From contig URNP01000018.1 in NCBI GenBank assembly GCA_900549225.1, positions 1 through 24,632 of the forward strand: 24,632 nucleotides of DNA. The letters are read 5' to 3'. The stretch is from an uncultured Eubacteriales bacterium (GTDB lineage: Bacteria; Bacillota; Clostridia; Christensenellales; CAG-917). A program made the position numbers and the translations under genes. Positions 14,542-20,030 of this stretch are shown here, in pieces (positions within the stretch are counted from its first letter, which is position 1; each line of letters starts with the position of its first letter). The notes below the pieces were generated by a model that ran no database searches, was not told where the DNA came from, and was given only the letters and a program-made list of their open reading frames with translations.

Positions 14542-14928
14542 ATGAGCAAAAAAAAGACAACCGAAAAAAACGATATGCTCAAAGGCATTTTCAAAAAGGG
14601 CGACGTGATATTGATTCTCGTCGTTATCGTTTTGGTTGCGCTCACGATTGCTTTTGCGCTCCGCTCCGACGCCGACGAAGCGGACGTTTACGTCGACGGC
14701 AAGTTGGTGCATAAGTTGGATTTGCAAAAGGACGCAACCGTCGAGATCCTTGACGGTAAGATGCAAATCAAAGTCGAAAACGGAAAGGTGTTCGTGTCAA
14801 AAAGCGATTGCCCCAATCAGTTGTGCGTACACGCAAGCCCGATAGGAAAAGAGGGCGGAGTTATCGTGTGTTTGCCAAACAAAGTCGTGATAAAAATCGT
14901 TTCGAGGGAGGTTGACGCAATAACGTGA
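14542..14928 (+). CDS. NusG domain II-containing membrane protein (EetA-like)
   Basis: 128 aa from the ATG. Short basic cytoplasmic N-terminus, one membrane helix (about 21-40), then an extracytoplasmic beta-rich domain of the NusG_II family (about 45-128). Three cysteines are placed as in relatives: Cys90 and Cys95 in SDCPNQLCV and Cys110 in IVCLPNKVV. It is not the transcription factor NusG. To my knowledge the Listeria and Enterococcus EetA proteins of flavin-based extracellular electron transfer carry this domain, so EetA-like is a reasonable label. TTG (14533) and GTG (14536) lie just upstream in frame; I chose ATG, but no good ribosome binding site distinguishes them. Its stop overlaps the next start by 4 nt, implying translational coupling. 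Confidence 0.87.
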   Translation: MSKKKTTEKNDMLKGIFKKGDVILILVVIVLVALTIAFALRSDADEADVYVDGKLVHKLDLQKDATVEILDGKMQIKVENGKVFVSKSDCPNQLCVHASPIGKEGGVIVCLPNKVVIKIVSREVDAIT

Positions 14929-15503
14929 AAAAGAAAACTCAATTGTCAACCAAGCGAGTTGCGCTTTGCGGATTGTTCCTTGCGCTCGCCCTCATAGTTT
15001 CTCTTATCGAGAGTTTTATTCCGCCTATAATCCCTGCGCTTCCGTATGCGAAAATCGGATTGGGCAACGTCGTGTTGCTTGCTTGCTTTTTGCTTCTGGG
15101 AGTGTGGGAAGGGTATATCGTGCTCGTTCTGCGCTGTTTGCTGAACGCCGTTTTTGCCGCGAACATGGCAAGCCTCATATGGTCGTTGCCGTCGGCGCTC
15201 GTTGCGTATACGATTATGGTGCTGCTTGCAAAAACGCACATATTCAGCATTTGCGGTCTGTCGGTGGCAGGCGGTATCGTGCATAATCTCGTGCAGATTT
15301 GCGTTGCGTCTATCGTCGTGTCGAGCGGCGTGTTTGCCTACCTTCCGTATATGATGCTCGCAGGCGCGCTTGCAGGACTCGTGACCGGCATACTGTGCCA
15401 CTTTGTCGTCACGGCTTTGAAGCCCCGATTCGACGCGCAATACAAGACCTGCGAATACCGCAGAGAATTGAATCAAAACGATAATTCGGACGACGAAGAA
15501 TAA
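14925..15503 (+). CDS. Gx transporter family membrane protein (EetB-like)
   Basis: 192 aa, strongly hydrophobic, about five or six membrane helices between residues 10 and 165, then an acidic, polar tail ending DNSDDEE. The start KRVALCGLFLALALIVSLIE and the stretch IPALPYAKIGLGNVVLL are typical of the family also labelled heptaprenyl diphosphate synthase component I; that enzyme name is misleading for stand-alone copies like this. Start GTG at 14925, overlapping the preceding stop (GTGA). GGGAGG at 14906-14911 is 13 nt away, longer than usual, so initiation may rely on coupling. It is probably an S-component-like or quinone/flavin-handling membrane protein beside the NusG-II protein and ApbE. 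Substrate not known. Confidence 0.85.
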   Translation: MKKKTQLSTKRVALCGLFLALALIVSLIESFIPPIIPALPYAKIGLGNVVLLACFLLLGVWEGYIVLVLRCLLNAVFAANMASLIWSLPSALVAYTIMVLLAKTHIFSICGLSVAGGIVHNLVQICVASIVVSSGVFAYLPYMMLAGALAGLVTGILCHFVVTALKPRFDAQYKTCEYRRELNQNDNSDDEE

Positions 15504-15510
15504 GCGATAG

Positions 15511-15552
15511 TGCTTTTGGCAAAAGCATTCAAAAGCATAATATGTTTTGAAT
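15511..15552 (+). other. Two tandem hairpins after the Gx-family gene
   Basis: TGCTTTT (15511-15517) pairs with AAAAGCA (15521-15527); immediately after, ATTCAAAA (15527-15534) pairs with TTTTGAAT (15545-15552), with CAT/ATG extending inside. Neither has a T run, so transcription probably continues to the terminator at 15657. Confidence 0.6.
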
Positions 15553-15556
15553 TAAT

Positions 15557-15600
15557 AATTAATAATGAATAATTGCTAATTGCGGGTGGGCTTTGCCCAC
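15557..15600 (+). repeat. AT-rich plus hairpin repeat, family B, copy 1
   Basis: AATTAATAATGAATAATT (15557-15574), then TAATTGCGG, then a hairpin GTGGGC (15586-15591) with GCCCAC (15595-15600), loop TTT. The same 18-nt sequence, the same TAATTGCGG and another GC-rich hairpin occur at 24474-24520, also just after an operon. Confidence 0.75.
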
Positions 15601-15656
15601 ACACGATTTGAATATATTTTGTCGTATATACCAATTATGAGAAAAACGAGCAATAT

Positions 15657-15686
15657 AAAAACGGCACTAAATTGAGTGCCGTTTTT
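15657..15686. terminator. Bidirectional terminator between convergent operons
   Basis: AAAAACGGCACT (15657-15668) pairs perfectly with AGTGCCGTTTTT (15675-15686), 12 bp with a 6-nt loop. Each strand reads a GC core followed by T5, so it can end both the plus-strand degV-apbE operon and the minus-strand membrane protein gene at 15705. Confidence 0.88.
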
Positions 15687-15704
15687 GATATGGTTTTTGA
15701 AACG

Positions 15705-16091
15705 TTATTGATTCAATCTGCCGAGCGCGCCGAACGGAATGAACGTGTTGAAGAACAGCACTACTACGAGGAACGCCGCAGAGATGATAAAAGTGAAAGT
15801 GCCGAAGAAGAAGGAGAGCCTTGCAAGACCTTTCATCGTGTTTGCGCCGGCAACGGAAAGAACGATTCCGATGAAAGATAGCGCCAAACTTGCGATATAC
15901 AAACCTTTTATCAGGTCAACTGCAAGCACCGATCCCGCAAAATTGAAAACGGGGAAGAAGAATACTAGCGTTGAATAGACCATTGCCAACATGCCGACAG
16001 TGGTCACAACAAATCCGATAATAAGCACGATTTTGCGTGCCGCCATATCGGAATAAGGTTGAGTTTGAGTTTGTTCGATATCTTTTGCCAT
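15705..16091 (-). CDS. Small multi-pass membrane protein, 128 aa, unknown
   Basis: From the ATG at 16089-16091 (plus coordinates) the product has a polar Gln/Thr-rich N-terminus (MAKDIEQTQTQPYSD) and four hydrophobic segments at about 20-45, 44-60, 63-85 and 95-118. I recognise no family. The frame is open 34 codons further upstream, but that part overlaps the preceding gene and promoter and looks unlike membrane protein. No ribosome binding site exists before the ATG; instead a consensus promoter ends 6 nt upstream, so the mRNA is probably leaderless. It follows murG and an anchored unknown gene on the same strand. The window shows nothing of its function. Confidence 0.78.
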   Translation of the reverse strand: MAKDIEQTQTQPYSDMAARKIVLIIGFVVTTVGMLAMVYSTLVFFFPVFNFAGSVLAVDLIKGLYIASLALSFIGIVLSVAGANTMKGLARLSFFFGTFTFIISAAFLVVVLFFNTFIPFGALGRLNQ

Positions 16092-16097
16092 ACACAA

Positions 16098-16126
16098 AGT
16101 ATACAACCTCAAAGAGAGGTTGTCAA
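16098..16126 (-). promoter_or_regulatory. Consensus promoter with palindrome, inside the upstream gene end
   Basis: On the minus strand TTGACA (plus 16121-16126), 17-bp spacer, TATACT (plus 16098-16103), then 6 nt to the ATG. The -35 box and spacer encode the last codons and stop of the preceding 477-aa gene. A perfect palindrome CAACCTC (16104-16110) / GAGGTTG (16116-16122), 5-nt centre, fills the spacer and touches the -35 box, a likely repressor site. Confidence 0.82.
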
Positions 16127-17542
16127 CACCGATATAAAAAACGCGTCGGTTTTCCCGAAACACATATATGTCAGATCGGTTGAAGAATCGCAATCGAGGA
16201 AGATGGAAATCATAGTTTTTCCGTCCTTCGTTTTGCCCGATGAAACGAGCGCGTTGCCGGAGTATTTGACGGTGAGCTTCCTAGCGAGTTTTCCGTCTTC
16301 ATACGATACGAGAACGTCGACGTCGTCAAAGCGCGCGACGAATAAATTGTCCTCTTGCAAAACGGAAGTTATATCCTTCATTTTTTCAAGGTTAAAATTC
16401 GATTTTTCAAGAGTTCCCGAAGTGAATTTTTGCGTGCCGTTTTGAGTGGTAGCGCTTTGTTGTGGATACGAATTCGTGCTTGAATCCGCGATTGTAGAAA
16501 CGGGCGTTTCGGAGATGAAATCGAGATGTGAACATAGCCTTATGCACTTCGTTTTACATACGAGATTCAGACCCGATTCACAGCGCAGAAGCGCGCCGAA
16601 GGTTTCGTTTTCGACGGTGTATTTTGCAAGTATTTCGAGACTTGACGAGAAAGAGTATACGCTTAGGTCGTTTGTCGTTGCAAACAGGGCAACGAACGAC
16701 TGCTCGTTGCTTTTGACGATAGGCATAACTTGCAAAAAGCGATGTTTATTGAGTGAAAAGCGTTTTGTAAAACCCGTGTTTTCGCAAAATATTGCTCCGA
16801 GCGCAATCTCTTTGTCTTGCATAAAAAGCAAAGTTTTATCACCGAATTTTATGATTTGAGTGAAAGTCGCTCGCTCGGTTTGCATAACGAAAGTGTCCGT
16901 TGAAATGCGCAACGAATCGTCAAATACCACGCGCCTTATCCGTCCGCTTTGAGAGCAGAACGCTTCTATGTTTCTACCCGTGTAAGTTGCTTCGATTTCA
17001 TCGTATATCTCGGTTGAGTTTTCGCATACGATTTCAAAGTTTTCGTTGAGGATTCTGACTATCGTCGAATCTGCGTCGCAAAGGAAAATCGCAACGCCGT
17101 TTCTCGTCATGCAATAGGTCAGAAAACGGTCGTTTTCATCCGCGATTTTTATCGTTTTTTCAAGAGTGTTTTCATCGAAAATCGCTATGTAAAATCCGCT
17201 CTCTTTCACGTCGTATTGTGTCGATTCCGTGCGGAAAACGAGAGCCGTTTTGCCTGCGAAATAAAATGCGTCGAGCACGGTTTCTTCGCCCTCTCCGCCG
17301 ACGTGCGCAACGCTTGCGCCGAGCACGCTTTCGCTTTTTCTCGGCAGGGTGGAATAGACGGGTTTCGGTTCGACGATTTGCGAAGGTGCGTCGGGTTTAT
17401 CGCCGTCGTTTGCGCCTGCGACGTTGTTATTCTTGCCTTGGTCGCTCGATACGAGTGCTGAAAGCACCACGTAACTTGCAACCGCTATCGTCATCAATAG
17501 TATCACTGCGAGCCATTTGGCGATGGTTTTTTGTTTTTGCAT
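16109..17542 (-). CDS. Membrane-anchored extracytoplasmic protein, unknown, 477 aa
   Basis: A basic N-terminus (MQKQKTIAKW) and one hydrophobic segment (about 10-30) anchor the protein. A low-complexity Asn/Asp/Pro-rich linker (about 33-65) leads to a large domain of repeated short hydrophobic strands (for example FYIAIFDENTLEKTIKIADEND, TLLFMQDKEIALGAIF, SFVALFATTNDLSVYSF) suggestive of a beta-propeller, which is inferred from pattern only. A Ser/Thr/Asn/Gln-rich insertion lies near 350-370. I recognise no named family. The ATG (17540-17542) has GAGGTGA just upstream within murG, and the two genes overlap by 40 nt, so they are co-transcribed and probably translationally coupled. The stop lies inside the promoter palindrome of the next gene. 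Linkage to murG hints at an envelope role; that is inference. Confidence 0.85.
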   Translation of the reverse strand: MQKQKTIAKWLAVILLMTIAVASYVVLSALVSSDQGKNNNVAGANDGDKPDAPSQIVEPKPVYSTLPRKSESVLGASVAHVGGEGEETVLDAFYFAGKTALVFRTESTQYDVKESGFYIAIFDENTLEKTIKIADENDRFLTYCMTRNGVAIFLCDADSTIVRILNENFEIVCENSTEIYDEIEATYTGRNIEAFCSQSGRIRRVVFDDSLRISTDTFVMQTERATFTQIIKFGDKTLLFMQDKEIALGAIFCENTGFTKRFSLNKHRFLQVMPIVKSNEQSFVALFATTNDLSVYSFSSSLEILAKYTVENETFGALLRCESGLNLVCKTKCIRLCSHLDFISETPVSTIADSSTNSYPQQSATTQNGTQKFTSGTLEKSNFNLEKMKDITSVLQEDNLFVARFDDVDVLVSYEDGKLARKLTVKYSGNALVSSGKTKDGKTMISIFLDCDSSTDLTYMCFGKTDAFFISVLTTSL

Positions 17543-18633
17543 TTTTCACCTCGCCTCAATGTATCACAAACTATATCCGCAATTTTTCCGTTTGCGTCGG
17601 ATGATATGGGGTTCATAGGCGGATTTTGCAATGCGGTTTCTATCGCTCTCGGAAAGTCGTCGAAAAAGTGCGAATCTTGTTTTATCACACTCGCGCCGTA
17701 TTCTTCGGCAAGGGCGGCGTTGTATATTTGGTCTCCGCGCGACGCGCCTTTGGGAAGTGGTACGAAAAGCGCGTGTTTGTTTATCGTCGAGATTTCAAAT
17801 ACGCTCGTTGCGCCCGCTCTCGACACGACGACGTCGCAAGCCGTGTAGAAAAGGGCAACGTCTTTTGCGTACTCGAATTGATGATAGTCGTGCGCCTTGA
17901 TTTGCTCGCCTTTGTTCTTGCCCGTGACGTGAAGCACGAAATATTTTGCGGTGAGCGTTTTTATATTCTTTTTCACCGCATAGTTTATCGCGCTTGCTCC
18001 CGACGAGCCGCCGAGCACGAGAAGCACGGGCTTTTTGAAAGGATTCTTTATTTGAAGAGTTTTGATTGCGGTTGCTTTGTCTTTGTAGACGAGATTGTTT
18101 CGCAAAGGCATCCCTACGAATATTCCGTCGAATTTCGAGTGCGGATTTGCTTTGAAAATCGTCGCGCCTTTAAGTTTTGCGATTTTGTTTGCCAAGCCGA
18201 GAGTGAGGTCGCTCTCGTGCGCGAATATCGGTACGTTTGCCTTTTTTGCCGCAAGCACCACGGGGAGAGATACGAAGCCGCCTTTTGAAAAAACGCAGTC
18301 GGGCTTGATTTTTGCGATAATTTCGCTTGCCGCCTTGACGGCTTTGCCGAGTTCTGATGGAATTTTCAGATTGTTTTTGAGTGCGTCGAGGGATAGCGAC
18401 CTTTTGAGTTTTATCGTGGGAATACCGTAGTATCTCGTGCCGATATCTCTTGCGAGTTGCCTTTCGATCGTGTTGCCTTCGCCGCCGACGTATACGGGCA
18501 GGAAGCCTCTTTTTTTGAATTCGGGAATCAAAGCGAGGTTGGGATAGACGTGTCCTCCCGTGCCGCCGCCCGTGAAAATTATCGTTCTTTCGGGTTGCTT
18601 TTTGAGTGTTTTTTCGTCGTTGTTTGAAGCCAT
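17503..18633 (-). CDS. murG: UDP-GlcNAc:lipid I GlcNAc transferase MurG
   Basis: MurG adds GlcNAc to undecaprenyl-PP-MurNAc-pentapeptide (lipid I) to give lipid II on the inner face of the membrane. 376 aa, slightly longer than the usual 355-365 because of a polar N-terminal extension and a Lys-rich tail (CKNKKPSPNGSQ). GT-B fold: N-domain with IIFTGGGTGGHVYPNLALI and HESDLTLGLANKIAKL; C-domain with LVLGGSSGASAIN, VVSRAGATSVFEIS and PLPKGASRGDQIYNA, the donor-binding region. The ATG has no evident ribosome binding site; a CATAAT hexamer ends 8 nt upstream (plus 18642-18647), but no good -35 box is seen. It is divergent from the hydrolase gene and overlaps the next minus-strand gene by 40 nt. 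No other mur or division gene is in the window. Confidence 0.94.
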   Translation of the reverse strand: MASNNDEKTLKKQPERTIIFTGGGTGGHVYPNLALIPEFKKRGFLPVYVGGEGNTIERQLARDIGTRYYGIPTIKLKRSLSLDALKNNLKIPSELGKAVKAASEIIAKIKPDCVFSKGGFVSLPVVLAAKKANVPIFAHESDLTLGLANKIAKLKGATIFKANPHSKFDGIFVGMPLRNNLVYKDKATAIKTLQIKNPFKKPVLLVLGGSSGASAINYAVKKNIKTLTAKYFVLHVTGKNKGEQIKAHDYHQFEYAKDVALFYTACDVVVSRAGATSVFEISTINKHALFVPLPKGASRGDQIYNAALAEEYGASVIKQDSHFFDDFPRAIETALQNPPMNPISSDANGKIADIVCDTLRRGEKCKNKKPSPNGSQ

Positions 18634-18658
18634 ATATCCATATTATGAAACAAAAACG

Positions 18659-18680
18659 CGTAAAGTTGCGTAATTTTACG
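18659..18680. promoter_or_regulatory. Possible operator between murG and the hydrolase gene
   Basis: CGTAA occurs directly repeated at 18659 and 18669, one helical turn apart, and inverted as TTTACG at 18675-18680, so CGTAAA/TTTACG form a 6-bp inverted repeat. It lies upstream of both divergent genes and just before the hydrolase -35 box. No known regulator site is matched. Confidence 0.4.
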
Positions 18681-18682
18681 TC

Positions 18683-18711
18683 TTGAAAAGTGCGCGAGCG
18701 TGTGTTACAAT
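18683..18711 (+). promoter_or_regulatory. Promoter of the alpha/beta hydrolase gene
   Basis: TTGAAA at 18683-18688, 17-bp spacer, TACAAT at 18706-18711, followed about 35 nt later by AGGAGG. Confidence 0.72.
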
Positions 18712-18758
18712 ATTTCCATATTGAAAAAGCTTTTCGCTCAGCGATAGGAGGAACTTTT

Positions 18759-19673
18759 ATGAAAACAGAAAAATTTCAAAGTTTTGACGGCACGGTGTTG
18801 CAATGCTATCTTTGGGACAACGTTCGCAATCCCAAAGGCGTTGTCCAAATCTCACACGGTATGGCGGAGCACGCTCGCAGATACGACGATTTTGCAAACT
18901 ACCTCAATCAGAACGGATATATCGTTTTTGCAGACGACCACCGCGCTCACGGTATGACGAGCACCAAGCAATCGTCAAAAGGCGTGAAGGGTTATCACAA
19001 GGGCAATATCTATTTCGATACCGTCAAAGACGAGTGCGCAATCACCAAGATGCTTAAGGACAGATACTCGCTTCCCGTGTTCTATCTCGGTCATAGTTAC
19101 GGCAGTATGGTCGGTCAACGCTATATCGAGGAGTGCAAGGACTATTCGGGCGTTATCCTCAGCGGTTCGGCAATGATGAAGGGCGCGCTTCTCAACACGG
19201 GCGCAACCGTGGCAAACGTCAACTATAAACTTACGGGCGGAGAAAAAACCGCAAAACTTCTCGACAAACTTACATTCGGCGCATACAATAAGCCCTTCAA
19301 AAATGAATCGGATTTTGCGTGGCTTTCCCGTGACAAAGAAAACGTCAAAAAATACATATTCGACGAACAATGCGGTTACGTTATGTCCGTCGCTTTCTTC
19401 AAATTCTTCCTCAACGGACTCAAAGAGAGTTACAAGGCGGAGAATCTCGCAAAGATCGACAAGAACAAGCCCATCGGCATCTTCTCCGGTGACAACGACC
19501 CCGTCGGCGGTAACGGAAAACTCGTCAAAAAACTCTACGATCAATACAAATCCCTCGGCGTCAAAGATCTCACTCTCAAACTTTATCCGAACGCACGTCA
19601 CGAGATTTTGAACGAGACGAATAGGGCGGAAGTTTATGCCGATTTCTTAACTCGCCTTAACGGTATGCTATAA
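18759..19673 (+). CDS. Alpha/beta hydrolase, monoacylglycerol lipase-like (S33 family)
   Basis: 304 aa, no signal peptide, so cytoplasmic. Likely hydrolyses an ester such as a monoacylglycerol or lysophospholipid. Seen: oxyanion-hole HG in ISHGMAEHARRYDDFANYL (His33-Gly34), DDHRAHGMTS, nucleophile elbow GHSYGS with Ser113, catalytic Asp247 in SGDNDPVGG and His281 in YPNARHEILNE. This is the typical serine-aminopeptidase-S33/lysophospholipase arrangement with a helical cap at about 135-225. ATG at 18759 with a perfect AGGAGG at 18746-18751; the frame is open upstream, but the earlier codons overlap the promoter. Monocistronic. Its last two codons (CTA TAA) form the arm of a structured repeat. 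Substrate unproven. Confidence 0.93.
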   Translation: MKTEKFQSFDGTVLQCYLWDNVRNPKGVVQISHGMAEHARRYDDFANYLNQNGYIVFADDHRAHGMTSTKQSSKGVKGYHKGNIYFDTVKDECAITKMLKDRYSLPVFYLGHSYGSMVGQRYIEECKDYSGVILSGSAMMKGALLNTGATVANVNYKLTGGEKTAKLLDKLTFGAYNKPFKNESDFAWLSRDKENVKKYIFDEQCGYVMSVAFFKFFLNGLKESYKAENLAKIDKNKPIGIFSGDNDPVGGNGKLVKKLYDQYKSLGVKDLTLKLYPNARHEILNETNRAEVYADFLTRLNGML

Positions 19674-19792
19674 GGCACTATTTGACGAATAACTGCGGCA
19701 GAGTCGCGCTTCGACACTCATTTACGCTTCGTAAATTAGGGTTGCCGAAAGCGCGACTCTTTCTTGTTTTTCATTCAAATATTGCCTTATAG
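19668..19792 (+). repeat. Structured hairpin repeat, family A, full copy 2
   Basis: 125 nt. Outer helix CTATAAGGCA (19668-19677) with TGCCTTATAG (19783-19792); C/T mismatch; TATTTGA (19679-19685) with TCAAATA (19775-19781); internal loop CGAATAACTGCGGC (19686-19699), identical to copy 1, against TTCTTGTTTTTCAT (19761-19774); inner helix AGAGTCGCGCTT (19700-19711) with its perfect complement (19749-19760); apical TTTACG (19721-19726) with CGTAAA (19730-19735). Helices differ from copy 1 but stay paired; loop strands do not change. The hydrolase stop TAA lies in the outer arm. Confidence 0.88.
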
Positions 19793-19797
19793 TAGCA

Positions 19798-19929
19798 TCA
19801 AAACACATTCGAAGACGGAACACGAGCCGCAAGGCGGCGAGCGTCAAAAGGGCTTTTTCGCGCTCTTCATCCAAATATCGCATACAGCATAGAGTTGAGA
19901 TACTCAAAACACATTTGCAGACATAACAC
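19798..19929 (+). repeat. Mixed repeats: family C hairpin, partial family A, direct repeat
   Basis: A 26-nt imperfect direct repeat (19798-19823 and 19904-19929) starts TCAAAACACATT and ends AACAC. Family C: TTCGAAGACGGAA (19808-19820), then the hairpin GCCGC-AAG-GCGGC (19826-19838). A degenerate right half of family A (19850-19881; GGGCTTTTTCG, CTCTTCATC, AATATCGC) follows. Together with the full family A copy these fill the spacer between the hydrolase gene and the topoisomerase operon; no gene is seen. Confidence 0.7.
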
Positions 19930-19968
19930 TTTTTTTTTCAAAACCACAAAATTAGGCGTTCAAATGCC

Positions 19969-19997
19969 TTGAAAAAAACAAGATGTTGTGGTATCAT
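19969..19997 (+). promoter_or_regulatory. Promoter of the topoisomerase operon
   Basis: TTGAAA at 19969-19974, 17-bp spacer, TATCAT at 19992-19997. ACCACAA (19943-19949) and TTGTGGT (19986-19992) form an inverted repeat spanning the -35 box, which might be regulatory. Confidence 0.6.
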
Positions 19998-20030
19998 ACA
20001 TTTATTATTATATTTATAAAGGTTTACTGT

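Noticed and set aside
18642..18647. Leaderless promoter for murG
   Set aside because: CATAAT ends 8 nt before the ATG and there is no Shine-Dalgarno sequence, but no acceptable -35 box is found at 16-18 bp, so the case is too weak to list.
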